This document shows, in pieces, positions 5,306 through 14,269 of a stretch of 14,504 nucleotides of DNA (the first letter of the stretch is position 1; each line of letters opens with the position of its first letter). Source of the stretch: Tannerella sp. oral taxon 808 (lineage in GTDB: Bacteria; Bacteroidota; Bacteroidia; Bacteroidales; Tannerellaceae); NCBI GenBank assembly GCA_002890585.1, contig MIQB01000055.1, positions 1 through 14,504 on the forward strand. The letters run 5' to 3'. Under the pieces are notes generated by a model. That model was not told the origin of the DNA, searched no databases, and saw only the letters and a list, made by a program, of their open reading frames with translations. The position numbers and the translations under genes are program-made.

Positions 5306-6130
5306 ATGGATGATGAGAAAATCATATTGCCAGACGCCGTCCTGATCGACGTGAATGGCATTTCGCACTTCAGTGCGGGCTTACACATGCAGTTGAATGA
5401 TGTTTTGTGCAGCTTGGTGGAGGAAGCCGGGGCAGAATTGCTGCATTTGCCCGAAGGACTCATTCCGCGCTGGAAGGCAGCCATCGATGCAGAGATCGGC
5501 GGCGTAAAAGGGCGGAAATCCTCCCTGCTGACCAAGCAGCTCAGGGAGATCGACAAGGAGCGGGTGAAAATGCTCGTCAGCCTGTTCGGCGTGATCCGCG
5601 GCAACCGGCACACACCGAACGAGGCGCGCAGAAAGGCCGCCGAACGGTTAGAAGTCAAGCTGAGCCGACACAGACGCACCAGGCGATCCATATCCGCGCA
5701 GGAGCGGTCGGCCGACATTGAGAGCATTGAGATGCATCTGGCCGAGCTGTCGGCCGAGATCGCGGCACTGGATCTGAAGGAGACGATCGACCACCTGCAC
5801 GAACTCAACGAACGCTTCCGGAAGCTGACGGCGGAGCGCCGCAGCGAGGCGCTGAAGCGCCAACGACCGCCAATGGCCGAGATCAGGCCACACACGGACG
5901 CGGCCTACGCGATGGTGCGCCGATACATCGAAGCGAGCTACCTCTTCGCGAAAACGGACGAGGAGCGGACGAGGATTTACAGGTTGGTGCGAGACATGAA
6001 CCGCGTGATGGCGGATTATCGCACCAACTTCCGCGAGAGCCGCACCAAGCGGCGGTTAGCCAAGCTGGGCCGCGAGGCGATGCAAGACGAGCCGGTGACG
6101 GAGAACGAGGCGGCGGAGGGCGAGGCGTGA
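5306..6130 (+). CDS. Uncharacterised helical protein, DUF6261-like
   Basis: I do not recognise this 274-residue protein with certainty. It has no signal peptide and no membrane segment. Residues 1-65 are mixed; residues 65-155 are strongly basic (RRKAAERLEVKLSRHRRTRRS). Residues about 140-190 look like a coiled coil (HLAELSAEIAALDLKETIDHLHEL, then RFRKL). The C-terminus ends in acidic, Ala-rich residues. Length and all-helical character resemble DUF6261-type proteins common in Bacteroidales, which have no known function; this comparison is from memory. It has its own promoter next to the AT-rich array, and its stop overlaps the GTG start of ribF by 4 nt, so it is translated together with a housekeeping gene. 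The basic centre would allow nucleic-acid binding, but no domain supports that. Confidence 0.7.
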   Translation: MDDEKIILPDAVLIDVNGISHFSAGLHMQLNDVLCSLVEEAGAELLHLPEGLIPRWKAAIDAEIGGVKGRKSSLLTKQLREIDKERVKMLVSLFGVIRGNRHTPNEARRKAAERLEVKLSRHRRTRRSISAQERSADIESIEMHLAELSAEIAALDLKETIDHLHELNERFRKLTAERRSEALKRQRPPMAEIRPHTDAAYAMVRRYIEASYLFAKTDEERTRIYRLVRDMNRVMADYRTNFRESRTKRRLAKLGREAMQDEPVTENEAAEGEA

Positions 6131-7086
6131 AGACGATCTGCGACGCGAAGGAGCTGACGGATGGGCGCGAGCTGGCGGCCACGGTCGGTTTTTTTGATGG
6201 CGTGCACGCGGGCCATCGGGCGCTGATCCGTCAGCTGCGCGAGGTGGCTCGGGAGCGGGGGCAGGCCGCGGCCGTGATCACCTTTCCGGTGCATCCGCGG
6301 CGCGTGTTGCAGTCGGACTACCGGCCGCAGCTGCTTGACAGCTTCGAGGAGAAGCTGGCGCGGCTGGCGGAGACGGGCGTGGACGTGTGCGTGGTGATGG
6401 ACTTCACGCCGGCGCTGGCCGCGCTCACGGCGCGAGAGTTCATGGAGCGGCTGTCGGCCGAATGGCGTGTGCGTACGCTTGTGGTGGGCTACGATCACCG
6501 ATTCGGGCATGGGCGCACGGAGGGTTTCGAGGAGTATGTGGCGCACGGGCGCGCGGTGGGGATGGAGGTGCTGCGCGGCACGCCCTACCTGCTGGCAGAT
6601 GGCACGGCGGTCAGTTCGTCGCGGATACGGGCACTGCTCGCGGAGTGCCGAGTGGAGGAGGCGGCGCGGATGCTGACGGTGCCCTATCGGTTGCGGGGGC
6701 GCGTGGTCAGCGGACAACGGATCGGGCGGACAATGGGCTTCCCGACAGCCAACTTGGCCGTGGACGAGCCGCTGAAGGTTCGGCCCGGCGATGGCGTCTA
6801 CGCCGTCCGGGCATGGCTCCGTGGCGCAGCTTACCGCGGCATGCTCTCGATCGGCAACCGGCCCACCTTGGGCAATCGGCCGACAGCTGTGGAGGTGCAT
6901 CTGTTAGACTTCGCGGGGCAGATCTACGGCGAGGCGCTTGAGGTGGAGTTCGTCTGCCACCTGCGCGCGAACCGCCGTTTCGACAGCCTCGAGGCGCTGC
7001 GCGAGCAGCTGCTGCGCGACCGTGAGGCCGTGGCGCGCCTGCCCCTGATCGGCGCGGGCAACAGCGGGGAGGCCTCTGTGTGCTGA
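6127..7086 (+). CDS. ribF: Bifunctional riboflavin kinase/FAD synthetase
   Basis: RibF phosphorylates riboflavin to FMN and adenylylates FMN to FAD. The 319-residue length is typical. The N-terminal adenylyltransferase domain shows GFFDGVHAGH (21-30, with the two catalytic-site His), GYDHRFGHGR (121-130) and SSSRIR (163-168). The C-terminal kinase domain shows GRVVSGQRIGRTMGFPTAN (191-209, Mg-ATP binding), GDGVYAV (221-227), SIGNRPTLG (241-249) and probable catalytic Glu256 in EVHLLDF. The start is GTG at 6127, overlapping the upstream TGA as GTGA; no upstream in-frame ATG competes. The 3' end overlaps the flippase gene by 7 nt. The overlaps imply translational coupling and tightly matched expression. 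Confidence 0.96.
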   Translation: MKTICDAKELTDGRELAATVGFFDGVHAGHRALIRQLREVARERGQAAAVITFPVHPRRVLQSDYRPQLLDSFEEKLARLAETGVDVCVVMDFTPALAALTAREFMERLSAEWRVRTLVVGYDHRFGHGRTEGFEEYVAHGRAVGMEVLRGTPYLLADGTAVSSSRIRALLAECRVEEAARMLTVPYRLRGRVVSGQRIGRTMGFPTANLAVDEPLKVRPGDGVYAVRAWLRGAAYRGMLSIGNRPTLGNRPTAVEVHLLDFAGQIYGEALEVEFVCHLRANRRFDSLEALREQLLRDREAVARLPLIGAGNSGEASVC

Positions 7087-8300
7087 AGAAGATCCTTGCG
7101 ACGGTCGGGACGCGCTACGTGATCGCGGCGCTCAACCTCGTCCTGATGCTCATCAACAGCCGCGTCTTGGGGCGCCACGGCATGGGTCTGGCAGGCGTCG
7201 TTTACGCCTCGGCCAATGTGGCGGTGATGTTCGCCAGCGTGCTGTGCGGCAACACGATCGTCTACTTCATGCGCACGAAGCGGCTCAGCGTGGTCGTCAG
7301 TGCGGCATACGTCTGGGCGCTGGCGGGGTCCGGCTTAGCGTGCGGCGTGATGGCCGCCGTGGGGATGCTCCCAGCGGGTTACGGCTGGGCCGTGTTCGGG
7401 TTGGCGGTGCTCTTATCGCTCGTCAATGTCCACCTGCGCGTGCTGCTCGGTTGGGATCGGATCCGGGCCTTCAACGCCGTCTTCCTGCTCCAGGGCGCGG
7501 GACTCTTTGTCGTTCTCCTCGGGCTTTACTACATCGCCGGCTGGCGCGATGTGGCGGGTTACGTGTGGGGGTTATACCTGACGAACCTCGCATCGTGGGC
7601 GGTCAGCTTGGCCGTAATGATGCGGAGTGTCACCCATCCTCTGCGTTACGCCATCGATGCCCGGGCGTGGCTTCGTGATGTGCGCGAGATGTTCGCCTAC
7701 GGCCTATGGAGCAGCGTGGACAACTTGGCCGAGAACCTCTCGGCGCGGCTGAACTACTTCTTCCTGCAACGCTTCGGCGGCTACGGCAGCGTGGGCCTCT
7801 TAGACGTAGGGACGCGCGTCTCGGAGAGCCTGTGGCACATCAGCCACGGGGTGAGCTTCATCGCTTACGGCGAGATCACCCGGGCCACCGATGCGGAGCG
7901 CCAACGGCGACTGACGCTGCGCCTCCTCCCCCCCACGATGGGCGCGCTCACCGTAGCGATGGGCGTGGTGCTGTGCATCCCGGAATGGGTCTACACCGAG
8001 TGGCTCTTCACGCCCGAGTTCACAGGCATACGGAGCGTCATCGCGGGGCTGTCGGTGGGTATCGTGGCCTTCGGGGGGAACAGGATCTTGAGTCATTACT
8101 TCATCGGCACGGGCCGGGTGCGGGTGAGTGCGGCCTGCTCGTGCGTGGGGTTGGCGTTGCTGTGCGCGTCGGCAGCGGTGATGGTGCCCCGGTGGGGCGT
8201 GGTGGGGGCAGCCGGGGCGTCGAGTGTGGCCTATGTGGGGATGTTCCTCTTCTCCATGGTGGCCTTTGTGCGGATCACGAGGAAGCAGGCGGACGCGTAG
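7080..8300 (+). CDS. Polysaccharide-biosynthesis (Wzx/MurJ-like) flippase family membrane protein
   Basis: This is a 406-residue inner-membrane protein of the MOP superfamily type. I count about 10-12 hydrophobic segments (roughly 13-30, 35-64, 71-124 as two or three, 129-154, 158-181, 285-310, 318-343 and two at the C-terminus). The N-terminal pattern TRYVIAALNLVLMLINSRVLGRHGMG is typical of lipid-linked oligosaccharide flippases such as Wzx. The central segment DNLAENLSARLNYFFLQRFGGYGSVGLLDVGTRV also fits. Members move lipid-linked sugars across the inner membrane for O-antigen, capsule or similar glycans. No glycosyltransferase genes are nearby, so the substrate cannot be named. The start is GTG at 7080, within the ribF 3' end (7-nt overlap); a later ATG start (such as Met18) would cut into the first helix. 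It is slightly shorter than many Wzx proteins. Confidence 0.82.
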   Translation: MLKKILATVGTRYVIAALNLVLMLINSRVLGRHGMGLAGVVYASANVAVMFASVLCGNTIVYFMRTKRLSVVVSAAYVWALAGSGLACGVMAAVGMLPAGYGWAVFGLAVLLSLVNVHLRVLLGWDRIRAFNAVFLLQGAGLFVVLLGLYYIAGWRDVAGYVWGLYLTNLASWAVSLAVMMRSVTHPLRYAIDARAWLRDVREMFAYGLWSSVDNLAENLSARLNYFFLQRFGGYGSVGLLDVGTRVSESLWHISHGVSFIAYGEITRATDAERQRRLTLRLLPPTMGALTVAMGVVLCIPEWVYTEWLFTPEFTGIRSVIAGLSVGIVAFGGNRILSHYFIGTGRVRVSAACSCVGLALLCASAAVMVPRWGVVGAAGASSVAYVGMFLFSMVAFVRITRKQADA

Positions 8301-8343
8301 CTGGTCCTTTTTTCGTTTTTCACTTTTCGTTTTTAGATCATAT
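8301..8343 (+). promoter_or_regulatory. T-rich spacer before the MATE gene
   Basis: This 43-bp gap is unusually T-rich, with CGTTTTT/CTTTTCGTTTTT-like repeats ending just before ATATATG. No -7 element is recognisable, so the MATE gene may be read through from the flippase. The T-rich tract would give a U-rich, unstructured leader. Confidence 0.35.
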
Positions 8344-9720
8344 ATGGCAGAAGCCAAACAAATCGAAGCCTTGGCGCAGGAACGCATCCCGCGCTTGCTG
8401 TTCAACTATGCCGTGCCCGCAGTGGTAGGCACAGTCGTCAATTCGCTGTACAACATCGTGGATCGCATCTTCATCGGGCAGGGCGTGAGCGAATACGCGC
8501 TCTCCGGGTTAGCGATCACCTTCCCGATCCTCATCTTCCTGCAAGCCTTCGGCATGCTTGTCGGCGCCGGCGCCTCGGTGCAAGTCTCCATCCTGCTTGG
8601 CCGGCGCGACGTGCACGGCGCAGAGCAGACGTTAGCCAACGCCGTCTACCTCACGCTCGTCACGCAGGTGCTGACCATCATCCCTTGCTACATCTACATG
8701 GAGCCGCTGCTACGCCTCTTCGGCGCCAGCGACCGCACGCTGCCCTACGCCGTGGAATACCTGCGCATCGTCATCCCCGCCAACATCTTCGCCGCCTTCA
8801 GCTTCGGCTACAATGCCATCATGCGCGCCTCGGGCTATCCCCGCAAGGCCATGACGGCGATGATCCTCAGCGCGCTGATCAACGTCGTGCTCGACTACGT
8901 CTTCATCTATCCGCTCCAGATGGGCATTCGCGGCGCGGCCGTCGCCACAGCCATCGCAATGATCATTTGTGCGGTCTACGTCTTGTCACACTTCTTCCTT
9001 CGCGGCAGCGTGGTGCGCTTCCGCCGATCCGCCTTCGCGCCGTCGTGGGCAGCCATGCGCGCCATCACGGCCATCGGCATCGCTCCCTTCGCCATGCAGC
9101 TGACGGGCAGCGCGGTGAACATCATCATGAACCGCTCCTTCGTTGCCTACGGCACGACGCCCGAAGAGTCCGACTTGGCCATCGGCGCCTTCGGCATCAT
9201 CAACAGCTACGCCATGCTCATCTTCATGCTCATCCTCGGCGTGGCGCAAGGCATGCAACCCATCGTAGGCTTCAACTACGGTGCACGCCACATGCACCGC
9301 ATGCGCACAGCTTACATCTACAGCTGCGCCATCAACCTGCTGCTCTGCTTCACCGGCTTTGCCGTGGCCGAGCTCATGCCGCGCGCCATCGTCAGCCTCT
9401 TTACTGCCAGCGAAGCCATGATCACGCTCTGCACACCAGCTCTGCGCATCGCCATCCTCGGCCTTTCGCTCATCGGCTTCCAAGTCACCACCACACAGTT
9501 CTTCCAAAGCATCGGTCGCAGCCGACTGGCCATCTTCCTCAGCCTAACGCGGCAGCTGCTCTTCCTCATCCCCGCGCTGCTCATCATCCCCCGATTCCTT
9601 GGCTTAGACGGCGTCTGGTGGAGCCTGCCCGTCAGCGACCTCGCCTCGGTCGGCATCGCAGCGGTACTCATCCTCGGCCAGCGCCGAATCTTCGATGAGG
9701 TGGAGCCAGCTAATGGTTAA
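8344..9720 (+). CDS. MATE family efflux transporter
   Basis: This is a 458-residue inner-membrane transporter of the multidrug and toxic compound extrusion family, which exports drugs or metabolites using a sodium or proton gradient. The N-terminal sequence IPRLLFNYAVPAVVGTVVNSLYNIVDRIFIGQG followed by ALSGLAITFPI is characteristic of the first two helices. The second half repeats the pattern with FAMQLTGSAVNIIMNRSFVAYG and GVAQGMQPIVGFNYGA, a strong family signature. Twelve helices are expected and the length is normal. The frame is open upstream to 8224, but that extension overlaps the flippase gene and lacks homology to the family; ATG 8344 gives the standard start MAEAKQIEALAQERIPRLL. It lies 43 nt after the flippase, so cotranscription is possible. 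The substrate cannot be predicted. Confidence 0.94.
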   Translation: MAEAKQIEALAQERIPRLLFNYAVPAVVGTVVNSLYNIVDRIFIGQGVSEYALSGLAITFPILIFLQAFGMLVGAGASVQVSILLGRRDVHGAEQTLANAVYLTLVTQVLTIIPCYIYMEPLLRLFGASDRTLPYAVEYLRIVIPANIFAAFSFGYNAIMRASGYPRKAMTAMILSALINVVLDYVFIYPLQMGIRGAAVATAIAMIICAVYVLSHFFLRGSVVRFRRSAFAPSWAAMRAITAIGIAPFAMQLTGSAVNIIMNRSFVAYGTTPEESDLAIGAFGIINSYAMLIFMLILGVAQGMQPIVGFNYGARHMHRMRTAYIYSCAINLLLCFTGFAVAELMPRAIVSLFTASEAMITLCTPALRIAILGLSLIGFQVTTTQFFQSIGRSRLAIFLSLTRQLLFLIPALLIIPRFLGLDGVWWSLPVSDLASVGIAAVLILGQRRIFDEVEPANG

Positions 9721-9852
9721 TGATCAATGACGACAGAGCCAATTTCCACCCGCATTCCTGTTGAAGCAGAAACGTCAGCGACAGTCAGAGGAATCATCCG
9801 GGCGCTAATTCCACCTATCTATGCCACCCATTCACATGAATAGATATACAGT
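9721..9852 (+). other. Intergenic region before the GLPGLI gene
   Basis: This is a 132-bp spacer with more even base composition than the genes. TATCTATG at 9816-9823 differs from the -7 consensus by one base and lies 30 bp before the next ATG, so it is a weak promoter candidate with no clear -33 partner. I see no terminator for the MATE gene. Confidence 0.35.
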
Positions 9853-10680
9853 ATGACAACACGAATCTCAATCATTTGCCTTTTGATGGCCGGCTGCATG
9901 ACCGTGTCGGCCCAGACCCCAACGCAGGGTAAGTATGAATGCATCTATGAGTACGATGTGAAAAGTGACAACGGAAACATCGACCGGAGCACAACGATGT
10001 TGCAGATCACCGATGCCTTCGCGGTGTTCACGGATTACTCGGCCTTCCAACTCGATTCGGCCATTCGGCAACCGGGCACGTCGGAGGCGCAGCGCAAGGA
10101 GTTAGAGGAACAGGTGGTGCGGAATGATCACTTCTTCGACCAAACAGTGTACCAGAACGCCCCGAGCAATCGGCTCACGGTGCACAGCGTGATCACTCCG
10201 AATCGCTACACCTACGAGGAGAAAATCAACCCGATCGCCTGGACACTTGTGGACGAAGAGAAGGATGTCTGCGGCTACCATTGCAAGAAGGCGACCGGGA
10301 CGTACGGCGGCCGCGAATGGATCGCATGGTACGCCCCGGAGGTGGCCATCCCCTTCGGGCCTTGGAAGATCGTCGGGCTGCCCGGCTTAGTGATGGAGGC
10401 CGAAGACGCAGAGGGTGTGCACCGCTTTACCGCCATACAGTTTCGGGTCGCCTCAGGAAGTATCGCGACGCCCGAACTGCCCGACGAGATCAAGACGACA
10501 CGCGAGAAATTCATCTCGGCCAAGAATCGCTTCGAGCAAAATCCAATGGCCAACCTGCCGCCCGAAGCCGTGTCGGACATGACCGTCCGCAAAGGCGACG
10601 GCGGCCGGAACTCCATCTTCGTCAACGGGGTGCAACTGCGCATGCGAACCAATGGATACACGCCATTGGAGACTGAATGA
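9853..10680 (+). CDS. GLPGLI family protein
   Basis: This is a 275-residue secreted protein named after its family signature, seen here as GLPGLV at residues 175-180 within GPWKIVGLPGLVMEAED. The preceding block CGYHCKKATGTYGGREWIAWYAPE (140-163) is also typical of the family and contains a Cys140/Cys144 pair that could form a disulfide. The N-terminal signal (about 1-20, ending VSA before QTPTQG) directs export. LMAGC at 11-15 resembles a lipobox but has Met at -3, so signal peptidase I cleavage after residue 20 is preferred. Its stop overlaps the start of the outer-membrane barrel gene by 4 nt (ATGA). Such pairing is recurrent in Bacteroidota, from general knowledge, and the role is unknown; periplasmic or surface partnership with the barrel is the natural inference. 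Confidence 0.9.
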   Translation: MTTRISIICLLMAGCMTVSAQTPTQGKYECIYEYDVKSDNGNIDRSTTMLQITDAFAVFTDYSAFQLDSAIRQPGTSEAQRKELEEQVVRNDHFFDQTVYQNAPSNRLTVHSVITPNRYTYEEKINPIAWTLVDEEKDVCGYHCKKATGTYGGREWIAWYAPEVAIPFGPWKIVGLPGLVMEAEDAEGVHRFTAIQFRVASGSIATPELPDEIKTTREKFISAKNRFEQNPMANLPPEAVSDMTVRKGDGGRNSIFVNGVQLRMRTNGYTPLETE

Positions 10681-13277
10681 AGCGGAGGATGAAGTGGCTT
10701 TTCTGCACCGTCTTTGTGCTGGCCGGAGCGCTTCCGCTCCGCGCCGGGCACACGTTGCGCGGCACGGTCACGAACGCCTCGGGCAAGGCGGTGGAGACGG
10801 CCACGGTGCAAATCATGGATCGCGACAAGACTATCGCCTATGCCTTTACAGACGCTCGCGGCGACTACGCCGTCACGTATGAGACCGATGCCCCGCAGAT
10901 CCGAATCGTCGTCTCCCACCTCTCTTACGAAAAGCACACCGCACTGCTCGACGTCGGGGACAAGCGTCACGACGTGCGACTGAAGGACAAGAACAAGGCC
11001 CTGCAAGAGGTCGTCGTGAAAGCCCCCGAGATCTATCAGCGGGGCGACACGCTGAGCTATCGGCTGAGCGCCTTCACAGGGGCGGCCGACTATACGCTCA
11101 GCGATGCGCTGAAGAAGTTGCCGGGCGTGGAGGTGTCAGACAAAGGCGCCATCAAATACCTCGGGAAGGACATCTCCGACTTCTATATCGAAGGACTGGA
11201 TCTGCTCGGCGGGAAATACAACGTGGCCACGCAGAACCTCCCCGCCTCGTACGTGACGTCCGTCCAAGTCCTCACGAACCATCAGCCGGTGAAGGTGGAC
11301 GAGGCCGCGTTTTCTGACGATGTCGCCATCAACATCAAGCTCTCCAAGCACGCCAAACTGCGGCCCGTCGGCACCTACGAGGCGACCGTGGGGCGTGGCG
11401 ACAAGACGCGCTACTACCTCGCGGGGGCGGGCATGCTGTTTAACCCCAACTTCCAATTGTTAGCAGCCCTGAAGCTGGGCGACACGAAAGAGTTTGCCGA
11501 ACAGGAGAGCATGGATCATTTTGCTGACGATGCCTACACGCCCACGACTCGGGCGGTGTTAGGCGAACTCACCGCCTCCCATCCCCCGATCAAGAGGGAG
11601 CGATACATCTCCCCGCAAGACCACGCGTTGAGCCTGAACCTGATCCGAAAGCTGAAGCCAGAGGTCACACTGAAAACGAACGTGGGCTATGCCCACACAC
11701 AGACCGGGCACAGCTACGCCTCTGAGCAAGTCTTCCCGAACGACGCGGGAGCCATCACCATCACCCAGCAATACGCGCCCGATGCAAACAAGCACCTGCC
11801 CTTCCTCTCGATGGAGTATAAAGACAATGGGGCGAAGCGATACATCGTAAACAACCTCACGGCCAACGCCTCGATCCTCGACGCCTCGCTGCCCATGTCG
11901 GATGGCACATGGGGCGCGTCGTTACAGCGTGAGAAATACCGAGGGGGCAACGTGGAGAACCGCCTCTCGGTGCGCTGGAAAAGCGGGCAGCTCGGCTGGG
12001 GCGTTGCCTCATTCATCCGTTACAACCGCACGCCCGAAGGCCGCATCGACATTTCGACAAAGGACGGCGAGCACCTGACGCAACGAGCCACCGGCAGCCA
12101 CGCCCTCGTCCGAACCACCCTCTCGGCTGTGTACGAGACGCGGACGTCGCGCCTTTACCTGCCGCTTACGGTGGACTATGGCGTGGAGCAGCTGACGACA
12201 GCCTTGCAGCAGGATACCGTCGCGGCCGACAACCTCTTGGACGGCGCATCGCTACACGTCCACCTCTCGCCGCAATACGAATACACCCACCCGCTGCGGC
12301 GATTCATCTTTCGCTGCGGCGCCACCTTAGGCGGCGAGCTTCTGGATTACACCAACCGGGGGAGCCTCCCGAGCGCCTACCGGAAGAGTCGGTGGACGGC
12401 CGCCCCGTCGCTTTATTTCTACTACGCGCTTTCGCCGCGATCCATCGTCCGGCTGCAAGGGGCGTATACGGAAACGGACGGCGACTTGTCCGACCTGCTC
12501 ACCGCCCCCGTCCGCAACAGCCTGACGACTGAGCGACGCGGCCTCGGCCTCCTCGCCCGTAGTCGCACGCTCTCCGCCCAAGCCAATTATGATTTCAAGC
12601 TGCCCCTCGAAATGCTCTTCTGCTACGTCGGCGCGTCGTACGTGCAGCAGCGCAACACCCTGATGCCATCGCTGGCCGTCAGTCCGCGGCTGATCGAAGC
12701 GACCACCCGCCAGATGCCGCACCACACCCGCCATGCGAGCACATACTTCGGCATCACCAAGCAATTTCAGTCCATCGAAACGAAAGCCTCTTTCAACGCA
12801 GGCCTCACGCACGGCCGGCATTCGATGATCCAAAATGAACGGCTATACAATTACCGGCTGAGCACCTTCTGGCTCAACCCGACCGTCGTCGCCAAGCCCT
12901 TCAGCGGGCCTGTAGAGCTGACCTACAGCTACCACCTTGTCAAGACTTTCAACCGCATCAGCAGCGGCCGCACGGCGACGCATCTCTCGCAGACGCACGA
13001 CATCCGGCTTCATGTGCAGCCTGCCCCCCAATGGCTCCTCACCGCCTCGTCCGACATCACCACAGAAGATCAAATGGCCGGCCGGCCCGTCACCGCTACC
13101 CTCTTCGACCTCGGCGCGACATATCGCCACCGCGCCCTGCGCCTCACCCTCGACCTGCGCAACGTCTTCAACCGTCGGCATTACAGCTATTCCCTTTTCA
13201 GCGCCGTAAACACCTACACCTACAGCTATCACCTCCGCGGCCGGGAGGTGTGGCTCACCGCTTCGCTCACGAAATGA
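10677..13277 (+). CDS. Outer-membrane beta-barrel protein with carboxypeptidase-regulatory-like domain (TonB-dependent-receptor-like)
   Basis: This is an 866-residue protein. The signal peptide (about 1-23, ending LRA) is followed by a carboxypeptidase-regulatory-like beta-sandwich domain (26-104: LRGTVTNASGKAVETATVQI, DARGDYAV). Residues 108-210 resemble a TonB-receptor plug: LQEVVVKAPEIYQRGDTLSY, LSDALKKLPGVEVSDKGAI, DISDFYIEGLDLLGGKYN, SYVTSVQVLTNHQPV. The remainder is a long run of amphipathic strands forming the barrel, including LRNVFNRRHYSYS near the end. It is probably located in the outer membrane. The substrate is unknown, and no SusD-like partner is present; the partner appears to be the GLPGLI protein encoded immediately upstream with an ATGA overlap. 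Whether it truly depends on TonB cannot be decided: EVVVKA at 111-116 lies in the usual position for such a motif but is not diagnostic. Confidence 0.88.
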   Translation: MKRRMKWLFCTVFVLAGALPLRAGHTLRGTVTNASGKAVETATVQIMDRDKTIAYAFTDARGDYAVTYETDAPQIRIVVSHLSYEKHTALLDVGDKRHDVRLKDKNKALQEVVVKAPEIYQRGDTLSYRLSAFTGAADYTLSDALKKLPGVEVSDKGAIKYLGKDISDFYIEGLDLLGGKYNVATQNLPASYVTSVQVLTNHQPVKVDEAAFSDDVAINIKLSKHAKLRPVGTYEATVGRGDKTRYYLAGAGMLFNPNFQLLAALKLGDTKEFAEQESMDHFADDAYTPTTRAVLGELTASHPPIKRERYISPQDHALSLNLIRKLKPEVTLKTNVGYAHTQTGHSYASEQVFPNDAGAITITQQYAPDANKHLPFLSMEYKDNGAKRYIVNNLTANASILDASLPMSDGTWGASLQREKYRGGNVENRLSVRWKSGQLGWGVASFIRYNRTPEGRIDISTKDGEHLTQRATGSHALVRTTLSAVYETRTSRLYLPLTVDYGVEQLTTALQQDTVAADNLLDGASLHVHLSPQYEYTHPLRRFIFRCGATLGGELLDYTNRGSLPSAYRKSRWTAAPSLYFYYALSPRSIVRLQGAYTETDGDLSDLLTAPVRNSLTTERRGLGLLARSRTLSAQANYDFKLPLEMLFCYVGASYVQQRNTLMPSLAVSPRLIEATTRQMPHHTRHASTYFGITKQFQSIETKASFNAGLTHGRHSMIQNERLYNYRLSTFWLNPTVVAKPFSGPVELTYSYHLVKTFNRISSGRTATHLSQTHDIRLHVQPAPQWLLTASSDITTEDQMAGRPVTATLFDLGATYRHRALRLTLDLRNVFNRRHYSYSLFSAVNTYTYSYHLRGREVWLTASLTK

Positions 13278-13336
13278 AGCACGGAGGATTCAAACACTGA
13301 CAGCTTTAGCCTCCGCCGCCCTCTCCTACAGCATGT
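13278..13336. other. Convergent intergenic spacer
   Basis: This 59-bp gap separates the convergent barrel and xerD genes. CGGAGG at 13282-13287 can pair with CCTCCG at 13310-13315 across a 22-nt loop, but no T-run follows on either strand, so terminator function is doubtful. Confidence 0.3.
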
Positions 13337-14269
13337 TCATCCGCCATGCTCCCGACGCCACGACCGGTTGCGGGGGTGGTGCTCGATGATCTCTTGGCGG
13401 AGCGACTCGCGGTCGAGGTGGGTATAGATCTCCGTGGCGGTGATCGTCTCGTGCCCAAGCATCATTTGGATGCCGCGCAGGTTGGCGCCGCCCTCGAGCA
13501 GGTGTGTGGCGAAGGAATGACGGAAGGTGTGCGGGCTGATATTCTTCGTGATGCCCGCCATCGCGGCGTGCTCCTTCACGATATAGAAGACCATGATGCG
13601 GGAGAGCGAACGGCCGAGGGGATTGACGAAGAGGATGTCCTCAAAGCCCCGCGGCGAAGCGATGGCCCGTCGGTCGGGCAGGTAGCGGCGGATCTCGTCG
13701 AGGGCCACGCGCGAGATGGGCACAAGGCGCTGCTTGTTGCCCTTGCCGGTGACGCGGATGAAGCCCTCGTCGAAGTGGACATCGGAATACCTCAGCCCGA
13801 CAAGCTCCGAGACGCGTAGGCCGCAGCTGTAGAGCACCTCTAACATGGCGCGGTTGCGGCGGCCGGAGGGCGTGGAGAGGTCGATGGTGGCCAGGATGCG
13901 GTCGATCTCCTCCACGGTCAGCACCTCGGGCAGCCGCCGCCCGATCTTGGGCGACTCGAGCAGCTGCGTCGGGTCGCGTTTGAGGTAGCCCTCGAGGACG
14001 AGGTAGCGATAAAACGACCGGATGCCGGAGATGATGCGCGCCTGCGAACGGGCCGAGATGCCGGCGTCGCAGAGCTGGGCCACAAACTGCTGTAGGTCTT
14101 GGTAGGTGATCTCCGTGACGGGCCGCCCCTCGGTCGCCACGAAGCGGAAGAGCTTGTTCAGGTCGTCCACATAAGCCTCTACGGTGTTTGCTGACAGCCC
14201 CCGCTCAAGGCGCAGGTAGATCTCGTAGCCTTTCACCGGGTCGCCTGTCGGCATCTCTTTTCTGTTCAT
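13337..14269 (-). CDS. xerD: Site-specific tyrosine recombinase, XerD type
   Basis: This is a 310-residue tyrosine recombinase that resolves chromosome dimers at dif together with XerC. The N-terminal SAM-like core-binding domain spans about 10-95 (YEIYLRLERGLSANTVEAYVDDL). The catalytic domain spans about 113-295 and keeps all six active-site residues: Arg152 in CGLRVSEL, Lys176 in TGKGNKQR, His247 and Arg250 in HTFRHSFATHLL, His273 in LGHETI and nucleophile Tyr282 in IYTHL. ATG at 14269 is chosen as the start because it begins the conserved region. The frame continues open upstream through the 42-bp repeats to the window edge, but that would add a 14-residue repeat peptide not expected in XerD. 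Met6 (14254) is an alternative. XerD is favoured over XerC or an integron/phage integrase by overall pattern and housekeeping context; dif is not in the window. Confidence 0.92.
   Translation of the reverse strand: MNRKEMPTGDPVKGYEIYLRLERGLSANTVEAYVDDLNKLFRFVATEGRPVTEITYQDLQQFVAQLCDAGISARSQARIISGIRSFYRYLVLEGYLKRDPTQLLESPKIGRRLPEVLTVEEIDRILATIDLSTPSGRRNRAMLEVLYSCGLRVSELVGLRYSDVHFDEGFIRVTGKGNKQRLVPISRVALDEIRRYLPDRRAIASPRGFEDILFVNPLGRSLSRIMVFYIVKEHAAMAGITKNISPHTFRHSFATHLLEGGANLRGIQMMLGHETITATEIYTHLDRESLRQEIIEHHPRNRSWRREHGG

Noticed and set aside
6016..6900. A 294-codon minus-strand open frame opposite ribF.
   Set aside because: It is antisense to clear ribF motifs; composition (His/Arg/Pro rich) is typical of a shadow frame.
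8224..8343. A 40-residue N-terminal extension of the MATE transporter.
   Set aside because: It overlaps the flippase gene in another frame and does not look like a MATE N-terminus; the ATG at 8344 gives a normal start.
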